Below, piece after piece: positions 35,030-46,299 of a stretch of DNA of 64,000 bases. The stretch lies in NCBI GenBank assembly GCA_964304625.1, contig OZ199838.1, forward strand, positions 6,944,001 through 7,008,000, written 5' to 3'. Position 1 is the stretch's first letter. Each line of letters opens with the position of its first letter. The notes below the pieces were generated by a model. The model saw only the letters and a list, made by a program, of their open reading frames with translations. It had not been told where the DNA came from and ran no database searches. Source of the stretch: Kudoa neothunni. Lineage: Eukaryota; Cnidaria. The translations under genes were made by a program, and so were the position numbers.

Positions 35030-36850
35030 ATTGAAATATATACCTGCGGTCCAACTACGAATCCAAGGGGATCCGTGAGTGATCTCCATAAAATCTGAAT
35101 ACAACTTTATCGTCATAAATTCATTATAATTAAATATTTTTTAACATTGGCGTAATTGCTAAAAATTTCAAATATACCTTTGTGTTAATGTTTCTTATAA
35201 ATATTTTACAATGATTACAAAATATCCATGTGTTACAGTTTTTCTTGTAAAAAAATCTATAAAAACAAAAGATATTCGGTAGGTTAATCGATATAAAATA
35301 AAAATGTCCAAAAAATATTTCCTAATGTTGCAGGCTATACAATTAGAATGATTGCTACTTTTACAACAGTCTATTGTTGCGAAACTAAGTTTCCGTGCTG
35401 GTTACCATAAAAAAGTCACGGAATCGCTTAGCCTGTATGCGTGTTGCTCTTTTAAATACTTGCTAGAATGAATGAACTTATTGATACAAAGAAACTACAA
35501 AAACCTCATTTAATATTCTTTTAATGTCTATTATTTATAAAAAAGTGGGGGTTTGAATTAATCTCGCATTCTATTATGATTTCTCCTTTGTTAACTCTTT
35601 ATTTTGATAAACGAAATAATTAACGAAAATAGAGATTTTATATAGCAAAAATATTTCGATTATTATAAGAGCCTTCTTCATTTAAAAAATTTTTATTGAT
35701 TTTATTTGTAAACATGTATGTATAATAATTAAATATATTTCTTTAGATTTTTTATTTTCAAATATTATGCATCATTGTCTATACGTGGTTAGAAGTTTAA
35801 TAATTTCTAAAGGAACTACAGAGAAGGGTTTCATAGCTGTGAATTTTTTGTTTTAATACCGAAAATAATTTGTCTAAGTGATTAAAAAATTTTGGTATAT
35901 ATTTTAAAACAAAATCACTACTTAATTAATTTACGTAATAAATATTTTAATAACATTGGAGATATTAGATAAATAATTTAAGTTTACCCTTTAGTTATCA
36001 AATTTTTCTTGTTCATCAAGTTATTTTTAAATGAAACTAATATTAAAATTATACACAATTTGAATTTTATTTTTTACAAAACTAATAATTTAATAATGAT
36101 AATTTTAAATCTTTTTAAGCTGTTTACTGAAATGAACAATGGGAACTAAGGGGTAAAATATTTATATGTATGATTGGATTATGTAAGAAGACCAAATGGG
36201 ATCTGTGTTAAGTCTATTGAACACATTAGGGATCCGCAAGGAAGAAAGATTAAGAACCACTGCTATAGAGGTATATAGTCACAAAATCAAATCAAATTAT
36301 ATCTCAATGCCAAGGATTAATTCATTATAATCAAATTTAAATCGCTATTATCTCTATTATCACGGATCACATTAAATTTGAGTTTTCTTTCCGCCACACA
36401 TAATACACAAATGCTACTGAGAAAGTTTGGCACAAATCCCAATTTCATTCATTCCAGCTTTATTAATTAACTTCATCAAAAATTATGTGAAAGTAATGAA
36501 ACAAAGTTAAGCTAGTTTTTTCTTCAAACTTCTTTATCAGAGTGAATTATAAAATTTGTGAGAAAAAATTAACTTACACAGCATTACTACTATATCTTTT
36601 CAATTTATTCTATTAGTGATTTAAATTAACGGCTATCACGAGTAGAAAGTATAAATGTCCAAATATGTCGTTACATTTTGACGGTCAGTTTCGGCCCTAA
36701 CTAATATTGATATTCTTCATATTATCAAAAAAAACTAATAATTACATCGTTAATATTTTTCGAATAATATTAAATAAACCCTCTTGAAATTTCTTTAGGA
36801 AAATTTAAATGTGATAAGGCTAAATAATCCATGAATGGGTGGTTGTACCT
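35030..36850. other. No gene seen
   Basis: WBP11 upstream flank and AT-rich sequence. AAGATTAAGAACCACTG near 36247-36263 resembles the right end of a hAT element, but no partner end was found. Confidence 0.4.
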
Positions 36851-36855
36851 TAATA

Positions 36856-38238
36856 CAGTGGGTGACGGGGTGGTGGTTCGTAATTTGAGAAAATTTTACA
36901 AAATTAACGTACAAAAAAGATTATGATAATTTATTTATTTCTCAAATTATTTAAAAACATTTATTTTACCATTAAGAATATAAATAAACTATTTATTAAA
37001 TTAATTAATTGTATTATTTATGAATTAATTTGTAGTGACGTGGGGTTCGTAACTTTTCAGGTTCGTTGAGATTTTTGTTTTAGATTGATGGCGAAATAAG
37101 GACAGAAATTAAAATTGAATTAGGACATTAACAGAAATATGAATTAATAAAGTTTTTCCAGAACCAGTGAAGGCATGGAGCGGAAACAATATTGATAATG
37201 ACGCCAATATTAGTAAATTTATATGTAAAGCCAACTGTCACAGAGATGAAAATTTTCGTAAATTTGACGACAACGAAGAAAGAACAATTATTCTATTCAA
37301 AATTGCCTCTTTCATTTGTCTGATTTGAGACATTACTTGAAATATCATGGTTTAAATTATTGTAAACATCAAACGGATATTGAACCTGAAGTACACAATA
37401 TAATCCTAAGAAAACTTAAAAATATTACTATGACTGAGTAATTTCCTTCAAAATAATCTATTATTATACAGTCGGTAATCGATTTAGCACACTTTTTGTG
37501 AATTTATTCAATTACGATTGTAAATGTTTCCAATGTTTATATAAACAAATATCTTAAACATAACGGTATTTATGGTTCAAATAATAGATTGTAAATGTTG
37601 TAAAATGCGTAACCAAAATCACGCGACACGTCGATTTTGCACACTTTTTTCCAGGCACTCTGTTGGTCAATTTAGCGATAGATGAAGATAAAAATACAAC
37701 AACATTAGAAGGAAAATGCAAAATAATAAAATACTTCGAAAATCTTCCATAAATTGACGTTAAAATAGTTACTGTGAGACATTTCAACATATCAAATATG
37801 ACAATCTTAAATGGCCTCTTAGAAAAAAGAACTAAATTTTATCTCTAATTTAAAAAAGTTTAGATTGTTTCCGATCATTGTTAGAATTGGAAATTGATTG
37901 TATATGTCAAAATATGACACAAACCAAAATTAGTGATTTTTTCAAAAATTGAAATTAAGTATCATTGGATTTTTTGTCTGTTGTAGAATTTATATTCACA
38001 TATATTATTTCAATAAAAAACATCAATTTTTCTTCTAAATTCCAGAAAAGCGATATATAATTATGTGCATGCGCAAAAAATGTGTCAAATTGATAACCTA
38101 ATGTAGTTGATTTGCAGTATATTTTCCTCCATATTGTTGTGCTAGCAACCTTAAAAAGTACGAAATATACGTACGATACATGTGGTTCGTAATTTTTTCT
38201 TGGTACCAACGGGATTACGAACCACCCATCACCCATTA
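36856..38238. mobile_element. TA-flanked inverted-repeat element (copy A)
   Basis: Ends CAGTGGGTGACGGGGTGGTG (left) and, inward from the right, TAATGGGTGATGGGTGGTTC, each followed by GTTCGTAAT-type sequence; TA flanks both sides. 1,383 bp including a nested 635-bp element. It matches copy B (51405-51547 plus 55684 to about 56200) over several hundred bases. No transposase frame. Likely pogo-like and non-autonomous. Confidence 0.75.
37469..38103. mobile_element. Nested pogo-like MITE, 635 bp
   Basis: Begins CAGTCGGTAATCGATTTAGC and, inward from the right, CATTAGGTTATCAATTTGAC; TA on both sides. It matches the larger element at 62763-63961 through most of its length. It sits inside copy A, and copy B keeps the uninterrupted TA site near 56139. 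Confidence 0.8.
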
Positions 38239-38685
38239 TAGTATGTTGGAAATATGTTTGAAAGTTCAAATTTTTTATCAAACTAAGAAATAAAAATTTT
38301 TTCCAATGATGATTGAAAAAAATCATGAATTTATCAACAAGAAGAGTTTATACTTCAAATTAATCATCTGTGAAACTCAGCGAGAGCTCATCGCTTTAAT
38401 CACACACTCTCGAAGAGATTTGTGCATTCCATTTGAGAAATAGCTCTTAATAGTAGAATTTCTAATATCTCATGTGTTAAATAAGGACGATATACTAGCA
38501 TCTCGAATGAAAAATTATTTTAATAAGACCACTTTTTTCCAAATAAATTAAAATTTTGATCGCAGTGCTGCAATAACGCCATAATAAGAAACAACAAACA
38601 AGAAATAATTACCATCAAATAGAATAGAATATTTTCATGTAACAAAGCATAAGTATCCATATAAATGATAAAAATCTTATATCAA

Positions 38686-39281
38686 TTATTCATCGAATAA
38701 GTCTACATAGAGTTGGGGTGAATTTTCATCGTTTGCCGCAACATCATTCTCCAAATTATCGTCCTTGACCATTTGAAGGAATTGGTTGTCATTCTTTTGT
38801 TGTAGCGGGGCACTATCTGCTACTTCAGTGGCTGATTTGAAGGTGCTGCACACACCGGGATGAGTAATAAAGGTTAGTGGCATAGTATCACGATCTTCTT
38901 TGGGGAGGACGTACACAGTGTAATCGAGCGAGGACATAGTGTACTTGAAGGTCTAAATAGGATATTATAACCACCAACCAACAAAACTAATTCTTTAACA
39001 TTAAACATAAGTCAAAGCTTTGTTAGTAGGATTACACCTACAATTAAAGACCAAACCTCAAATATAATAAGAGTAGATTTTAAGATTAGAGATATTACCT
39101 CGACCAAGTCGTAGTGCCCAATGACAGCGTTATCGCCGGCGAATTGATTTTTGTTTAAGTTGTTAGCGTTGCGGTGTAAGGTGGTCTAAGTGTAGTGAGT
39201 TGGGAGTACAAACATTAACATTACGGTAGTTTTCGGTTTGTATGTGGAATGCTTGGATTTTTTTAGTGTTTTAGAGATCAT
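38686..39281 (-). CDS. Small acidic-tailed protein, possible divergent NAC-beta
   Basis: Three exons, 39281-39225, 39185-39099, 38952-38686, with introns of 39 and 146 nt in phase; 136 residues. Basic N-terminus (MISKTLKKSKHSTYKPK), a middle containing DYTVYVLPKEDRDTMPLTFI then THPG, and an acidic tail ending NSPQLYVDLFDE. The pattern D-x-TV, PK, TF-x-IT-H and the acidic DLxxxFDE-like tail, together with length and basic start, recall NAC-beta/BTF3, the ribosome-bound chaperone subunit. Overall similarity is weak and the hydrophobic core is not clearly conserved. The gene model is good; the family guess is tentative. Confidence 0.55.
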
Positions 39282-39336
39282 TACTCACTGCAATGAACAT
39301 AAAAAGTAAGAATAGGTAGAAGGGATTATTTCCTGG

Positions 39337-39720
39337 TTGTTAACTGTCGTAGTTGGCTTAACCAATGCAATGAATGATCTGATACGATTAACTAAAAATC
39401 TGGCTTTATTCAAGAGAAAACGATTTTATAACACACTAAACAAACCCCTTAGAAAGATTTCCAGGTTATCAACCCTATTATACTTCGCGATGATGTCATT
39501 ACCTTCCAAAATAGAGTAATTAAATGACCGCTTTATAACAGCTTAACCTAATCCCTATAAGTTGGTATTCCTTTATATTCAACCGGTGTTGGACTATGGC
39601 AACTGTTTCTTAGAAATCAAATAAATTTGTCCTATCATATGATAAAAGCCAATTTTGTATTATTGTACTAATCCCTTCGGTGAGATTGCTGAAAGAAAAT
39701 TTAAGGATAGTACCGAAGTA
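39337..39720 (+). other. Possible LINE-like remnant
   Basis: A plus-strand stretch near 39560-39610 reads YKLVFLYIQPVLDYGNCFLE, reminiscent of the C-terminal part of LINE reverse transcriptases (a Leu-x-Tyr-Gly patch), but stops surround it and no catalytic YxDD is visible. Low confidence. Confidence 0.2.
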
Positions 39721-39723
39721 GTA

Positions 39724-39890
39724 TTATTTATCTAGTTCAGCGGCATTGATTATTTTATGAGGAATATTTTTCCTATTAATGACTTTTTCAGGAGATCGTA
39801 TATGACACTCCATGTAAATATCTTTAATAATAAACGAATCCTCTCGACGATTTTCCATTCTATCCATAAAAGCCCATTTATGTTTTAGTT
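39724..39890 (-). CDS. Coding-like exon of an unidentified gene
   Basis: Minus-strand open stretch ending in TAA at 39724 with balanced, non-repetitive composition: KHKWAFMDRMENRREDSFII, KDIYMECHIRSPEKVINRKN, IPHKIINAAELDK. It may be the last exon of a short gene, or begin at the internal ATG near 39872. Upstream exons were not resolved. I do not recognise it. Confidence 0.3.
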
Positions 39891-40729
39891 GAATTATTGC
39901 GTGATAACATTGTTTTGATTAGCAATTAACGATCAGTAAGTAGGAAATCTGATAACGTATTTGCATTAGTTTTTGATATTAAACTTATTCAAGATCCTTG
40001 TACTCATAACTGACAAAAAAGTCATATATTATATTTGATAATCCCCTCTATTTAGACTGAGCGTGCGCAATAGCGAGTTTACCTAGTTTTAGAATTTATT
40101 AAAAATTTAGAAATATAATTATCATAACGCACAATATTTTAATCGACTATTAAAACATAAACTTTAACGTTCCACCTCAGTGATTTTTTAGTATGAAAAC
40201 TGAGAAAATACAATACTGATGTGTCGGGTTACTTTTGAAGCTCAGGTATTGACGGCGGATGAATGAGGGGTACCAGTCAGTTTCAAATCAGCCGACCCCT
40301 TTATGAAAGCTTTTGTTGTTGCGTCCGGCATTCAGTAAGCTGTAAAAAAGTACCTACCAACCAAATAATGTCTTAATTTTATTCCGAATTAAAAATTTCC
40401 TTAATATCTACTTTAAGTTATGATCAAATCAAGGCGACGAGATATTTTGTAATGTTAATAGAATGATTAATCGAACGATGGATCGCTCATCATATTGATT
40501 CAGTAAGACAAACACTACAGAATACATTCAAACAATTCACATACAGATTCCGAATATTGCCATCGCATACAGCAAGAATAATCAATATTAAACTGCGAAC
40601 CATCGGAGTATACTATGTTATGAGGGTGACATAATATAGTTTGAAATGAATGCCATGGTGATCGATTGCTTGATGATCAAAATACAAAAATTGAGACAAA
40701 TAAATCAAGCTGCTTCGATTAGCTGAAGT

Positions 40730-42132
40730 ATGATCGTGGAAGAAAAATTGCCTTGTAGTGAAGAGAAAATGCGACTGGAATCTTTTGGAGCGATCGCAAT
40801 AGATGGCCAAATGGTATTGGAATCCACTAGAAATAACAACGATTCATTGGAAAATTCAACTGTGGATGATGAAATTCAAGACATTAGCAATAATGAGAAG
40901 GTGGAGCAACAGAAAATAGAAAATTCCTCAGCAACCAAGTCAAATCCCCCAAAATCAACTAAAACTAGATGTAAATATAAACGACAATTGTGTAGAATCA
41001 CACGAATATTACAGACGTTAAATAATCAAACCTCACCTAATAACTGCTGTATTTTGAGAAATCAAAAAAATGGTCAATCTGATGGCAACCCCAAGTTGAT
41101 TTCTCACATGATGATGGCTGAACTTCAACACATGTGTAGACAGCAGTTGGTGTTTTTATGTGCGGAAAAACAATTCGGATTTCGTAAAGAGAATCAGGAC
41201 CTTGCTAACTGTGGAAGAAAAGATCAACAAATCAACAAGAATGAACCTCAAAAACAAATGGTGGTCTACCATTCATCTTCAGAGAACAGTGATGATTTTG
41301 TTGTAGCTGTCTACGAGGACAAATTAGCCAAATATCGAAGATACATAGAACTTTTGAATTTGGAACACAATGAACAGCTTCAAAAATACGATATCAAATT
41401 CGAGCAAAGAGTAGGCGACTTGGAACAGTTTTTTCAGGCCAGAGAAAATGACCTCCATTTCGATTACGATCTAAAAATTAAAGAAATAATGTTGGAACAA
41501 AAACAAAAAATGTCTACGCTTGAAAATAAATTCAAACAAAAACTGGAAGAACAAATAAATGTTTACGTTAGAAAGTTGGACAACAACCAACAAAAATACG
41601 TAGATACAGTTCAACACTTTAAAAATGAAATCAAACACAGGGAACAACATGTTGCTGCGCTAACAAGCAAATTTAGCACTTTGTTAGAACTAAAAGATAA
41701 ATTCCTATCATATTACAATTCGTAGCTAGATCTTCGAAAGTATGTATCATTGAATGAGTATTTAGTATGGTCGAATTGGGTAATGGCAACCCTCCTCCGC
41801 CATCCTCGTTGCTAGCGATTAACCGACCAAATCTAAATGACTCCATAGTCGCGATTAAACCACTGTTACAATCAAAGAAAAATCCTAAGTGCAGCCTCAC
41901 GGAACTTCAAGTAAATTTGTTGTAATTCCAACATTAAAATGAAATGTCTCCAATTTTAGCATGTACGCCAAGTGCTACGACAATTTCTCTCAACGCAAGA
42001 TCAGAAGGTAGATCTAGGAATTTCTTATATCACTGAAAAACTTAACTAATTTTGTAGATAAAAGAACAATTGCTGGTGATTATCTCAAACATGCTTGATT
42101 TTTTCGCGGAATACACGCCACCAAAACAATAA
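40730..42132 (+). CDS. Unknown coiled-coil protein
   Basis: Four exons, 40730-41721, 41766-41910, 41960-42007, 42058-42132; introns 44, 49 and 50 nt, in phase; 419 residues. The first about 100 residues are acidic and low-complexity, then a basic patch with Cys (KTRCKYKRQLCRITRILQTL). Residues about 190-330 form a long charged helix likely to be a coiled coil (YEDKLAKYRRYIELLNLEHN, ENKFKQKLEEQINVYVRKLD). The C-terminus has LNDSIVAIKPLLQSK, a second helical stretch (HVRQVLRQFLSTQDQKIKEQ) and ends TPPKQ. I do not recognise the family. A structural or centrosomal/cytoskeletal role would be a guess from the coiled coil alone. It converges on GLRX5 with 65 bp between stops. Confidence 0.75.
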
Positions 42133-42197
42133 TTAATTAAATATTAAACTCAATTACACACAAACATAATGTTATCATGTTTTAATGCGATACAAAT

Positions 42198-42667
42198 TTA
42201 TTCCTCTTTTTTATAATGTCCCTCCAGTAATGAGGTAATCCCAGCCTCTTGGAGCAGATTCAATAGGTTGCCACTTTTATGAGCTTGTACCACTATGTCA
42301 CATCCGCCAACAAATTTTCCATTAATATAAACCTATGAAAAATTAAATAATTTAGCCAGCAATCAGATACTTGCGGATATGTAGGCCACTTGGAATATTC
42401 TTTTAATGCTTGTCGTAATTCTTCATCGGCCAATATATTGTGATAGCTGATCCCGTCATTGGTGTGCAGCTGCAACACTCTTATCACAGAGAGACTAAAA
42501 CCACACATCGGCTCCGTTTCTGTACCCTTGATAAAAGCCACGACTTTGTTCTCGTTGATCATTTTTTCAATAGCAGATCTTGTGTAGGATAAATTACATC
42601 GAGCTAATACACTAAAAAGTGAGTATGTGTTTCTTAGGCTGAACAATCCCCCACTTAATAGCGACAT
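42198..42667 (-). CDS. GLRX5: Mitochondrial monothiol glutaredoxin 5
   Basis: Monothiol glutaredoxin that carries iron-sulfur clusters in mitochondria. Two exons, 42667-42371 and 42332-42198, with a 38-nt GT-AG intron in phase 0; 143 residues (human 157). The N-terminus MSLLSGGLFSLRNTYSLFSV looks like a targeting sequence. The active site is KGTETEPMCGFS with the single Cys of the CGFS motif at residue 55. WPTYPQV (the cis-proline region, usually WPTIPQV) spans the splice site, and GKFVGGCDIV matches the glutathione-binding GGxD motif. An NRF-1-like GGCGCAGGCG lies 45-55 bp before the ATG. Confidence 0.95.
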
Positions 42668-42705
42668 TTTTGTTGAAGGAAATTGTCAATACAAACCTCG
42701 TGATA

Positions 42706-42721
42706 CATGCAGGCGCAGGCG
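42706..42721. promoter_or_regulatory. NRF-1-like site before GLRX5
   Basis: ATGCAGGCGCAGGCG. The GGCGCAGGCG core resembles the GCGCAGGCGC form of the NRF-1 consensus; 39-54 bp upstream of the GLRX5 ATG. Confidence 0.4.
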
Positions 42722-42729
42722 TATCTGAG

Positions 42730-43278
42730 ATAGGCAGTTCGGAAATAGATTATTGTTGCGTTTTAAGTTATTCATGGATGATTTTATATTATAAATATTA
42801 TTTTTTAATTGGGGAGATTTCAAAAAATTCGAATAAATAATTTATATGATTTAAAAAATAATTTTCATTAGACAAAAGTGAAATACTTGATTGAGGTCTT
42901 AATGCGCCAATAACGTACTTATGGTTTCAGATATTTGACAATGAATCAATTTTTTTAAATCTCGAGTAGATATAAGGATAATTTTTGTATTTTTTTAATA
43001 AAGCGACGAATTATTTTATTAATTCTTGTATATATAAAATTAAAAAAAGGATTACATGAGCTCTTTTCAAAAGTATTCAAATATTCCGGAAGTCATGAGA
43101 AATGGCGATTTATTAAACAAATAGAATTAATACAAATTTTTAAATGATTGCTTAGATTATAAAAAATTATAGAAGTTAGAGATTTCCAACTAAAGTTCCA
43201 AAAATTAATGTTGCATATGACGTTTTTAATCCGACATATACTCCCTTTCGTTTCTCCCTTACATTAGCATAAGACAGA
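42730..43278. other. No gene seen
   Basis: AT-rich sequence between GLRX5 and the next transposon, without supported features. Confidence 0.4.
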
Positions 43279-43280
43279 TA

Positions 43281-44199
43281 CAGTCGTGCCTCGGTATTGT
43301 GTAGTGAATTGGGATCGCCAACTTACTACACAACAAAAAATTAGTACGCAATATCGAGTTTTGCCAAAGCGCATCATACAAAAAAATTGATTAAACCATT
43401 TACTGGCTCGGTTTTATACATAAATTCATTTATATAATGAAAAAAAAGTTTTCCAATTCTAATTCATATTTAGAGAAATGGTCTACCATTTTTATCTGCA
43501 TTTTTCTTTCTTTTAAAATAGCTGATTTTCAATCCATAATAGGATGTAAATCACATAGACCTTCTGGATCTTGGCTTGCAAAGCTTTGTCTAAGTGTTCT
43601 TAAGGCATTCTTAATTTTAGATGTTGACAGTTTGACGATTAATTGTTCCTTTTGACACTTTAATCAGAGATACTGGCGTATGGCCCGTTATTAAATTGGG
43701 CCACTAATAAAGTCCCTCCTCCATTCACGTTTTCGGCGGTGAGAAATGTCGTAACTGGAAAGATTTTGTTCCATCTAAAAGATTCCGCCCAGGGTTGAAT
43801 GTTCTTTGTATTTAAAATGTATTTTTTACCAAAACATAATTACTCTATTACTAAGATCAAATTTCCAAGCTGTTCATTTTAGAACTCCTTATTGACTTAA
43901 TTAAATTATTACAACCGATAATTTTAAATTTCTCGTCAACATCCCTCTGTACCCTCGGCATAGTCAAATTTAATACGCAATGTCGAATCAAAACGGGGTT
44001 TCCGGACCTTAGAATTGCTACGCAATACAAAATTACTTCGCAATATTGAGATATTTCATATTAATTTTTTTATTCATAGATATTTTTACACATATTTCAC
44101 GAGATAATAATGTAATTATTACTCGGCAGTATCCAAATTTATAAACAATTAAAAAATAAACGAGATATTGAGCTATTACGCAATATCGAGGCACGACTG
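43281..44199 (-). mobile_element. Pogo/Tigger-like element, 919 bp
   Basis: TA-flanked (43279-43280, 44200-44201). Inverted ends CAGTCGTGCCTCGGTATTGT and CAGTCGTGCCTCGATATTGC. Several internal copies of ACGCAATATCGAG-type repeats lie near both ends. The minus strand near 43540-43620 reads IKNALRTLRQSFASQDPEGL then CDLHPIMD and a stop, matching the C-terminus of the transposase in KIN17 intron 2 (NDPAGLFCLHPVMD). Internally deleted and dead. Confidence 0.8.
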
Positions 44200-44201
44200 T
44201 A

Positions 44202-45840
44202 TTAATTTATTTTTTACATAATAATGAAAAGAAGGTTTTATGTTCGGGGTAGAGACCATAATCAGGGGATAGATCATACATCGACTTACAGATTTCACGT
44301 AATGATTTAATTTTCACCTTTGATTACACGAAATACTTAAGTCACTGTACAGTAAAAGGGTGGAATTTTAAAAAAGTAAATATTCTGCTTTGATTTGTTC
44401 CATCTTTTTTATGATAAGAAATATATAGAGCAGGGCTTCCTGATTGGAGGTTCCCCGACTCCCAACTAGAGTCAACGAAAAAAGTTTGAGGCTGAGCATG
44501 TTTCGTACACAATTTATCGATTCTAAATAATCAGAATCTCTCTCGAAAATATATTATGTGTGATTTGTGCACAATAGAAGCTAAAATAAGTTCGATAAAC
44601 AAATAGTCATTGGACGGATTTTACTGAAAATTAATTTATGTTTTCGATTTACTATTTCTATTTATTAGTAAACGAAATAAAATGATAACTTATTTCTTTG
44701 TTATTCGTAAATAAATTATTTAGTTAAAATTTTAAATAATATAACGTAAAAAATTTGGAAATTTTTATCATTGAATAGGAATGATAAACGACTTATAAAG
44801 TGTTTAAAATAGATTGAATTATTAAAAATTGTATTATTTATTATTTTTAAGTAAACTATAAGGCAAGTAAGAATTTGACTTTAATTAGCGTTGCAATTAA
44901 GTTATTTATTTTTGTCGTTAAATTATTTAAAATTTTTATACTTCACATTAAATTCAATATGCGCTCAAAAATTGTATAAATTAAAACTTTTCATTCGAAA
45001 TTGGGTAACATGTTTATTTTTCTCATTTAATTTTTAAATTTATAATTAAAGAAAAAAACTACAAAACCAAAAATATCGCGTAAAATCAATTATTCACGTC
45101 TGATATTTTTCATAAAAATGTTAACATATCTAGCATATTTACAAATTAGGATTTATTCATATCTTTATTCGATAAGAGCCTCATTTGACCTAATTATTTT
45201 CAAAAGGGGACAAGAAAAAAAATTCAAACATTTAATTTGTTGTTAGTTTTATTTATTTTATTCACACTTGTTTTCTTGTTAAAGTGGAGGGCTTTTTTCT
45301 TTTAAATGTAACTTTAATAAAATATTTTCCTCACTTAAAAATACCTCTATGTTAAATCTCTTTTTTGAGAAGAGATGCGAAGTTGTCCTTGTAAGTGATA
45401 GGGGTGCGGGAACTAAAATGAATCGAGAACCTCTACATTATAGAGGTTCTCAATCAAACTCAGCACTCTTTTTATCACACGTGATACGCTTATTTTTAAT
45501 GATAAAAAACAAATTAAACTTTATAAAACATGATCGATGGTTAAATTGTTTGTTCTAAAATTATCTCTTTCCTAGATGATCTTGTGATGAATCCGAGCAT
45601 TCTTTAGTAGAGGCCATCACCATGAGGTGTCACTTCGCTGAAACATTCTGAAATGGGTAATTTTAGATACGTTTGGTTTGTGCATTGTTACCTTCCCACT
45701 AAGTTTTTCCAAAACGAAAAGACGTTTTCAAATGGATATAGGAATGGTGGATGTGAGGGCAGTTATTTTAAGAGTCAATTTATTACCGGGTTATACTCCC
45801 CATTTCGGAAATGGCGACAATCTATTTCGATAATTTTTTA
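44202..45840. other. No gene seen
   Basis: AT-rich. A palindromic GAGAACCTCTA...TAGAGGTTCTC occurs at 45425-45451. Its 10-base arm GAGAACCTCT recurs near 46669. No coding support. Confidence 0.4.
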
Positions 45841-45846
45841 TTTTAA

Positions 45847-46292
45847 CCCTAGAAAGCTCACCAAAAATAGTTACACAAAGGCTCAGTGGGTCCCCTTTTT
45901 GGTCCATGTATAAATTGATCAAATAAAGTCATCTAATTATCAGAAAATATTTTTTTATAGATTATTTAACTTTAAAAAATAAACAAAATTTTTTCTTTTA
46001 ATTTCAGGAATTAATAAACTATGAAACATATTTTACGATAATTAGGTGACTCTATTTGATCAATTTATACATGGACCAAAAAGGGGACCCACTGAGCCTT
46101 TGTGTAACTTTTTGAAAAAGCTGATAAAAAAATACATAGAATGAAAATTCTTTTTATTCCTGTAAATATAATTACATTAAACTTATTATATACTTTATGT
46201 AACATTAGTTTTGTTATATAGAATATCCCTACAATTTTATAGGTATTTAATTAAATTTTGGACCCAAAAGGGACCCACTGCGCTTTCTAGGG
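45847..46292. mobile_element. piggyBac-type MITE, 446 bp
   Basis: Flanked by TTAA on both sides (45843-45846, 46293-46296). Ends CCCTAGAAAGCTCACC and, inward from the right, CCCTAGAAAGCGCAGTGGG. Inside, 45873-45941 and 46037-46105 form an almost perfect inverted repeat of about 69 bp. The motif GTGGGTCCC recurs three times. Non-coding. Confidence 0.85.
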
Positions 46293-46299
46293 TTAAACT

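Noticed and set aside
37955-38326. 123-codon minus-strand frame
   Set aside because: It crosses the boundaries of a nested transposon and copy A, so it is a chance frame in non-coding repeats.
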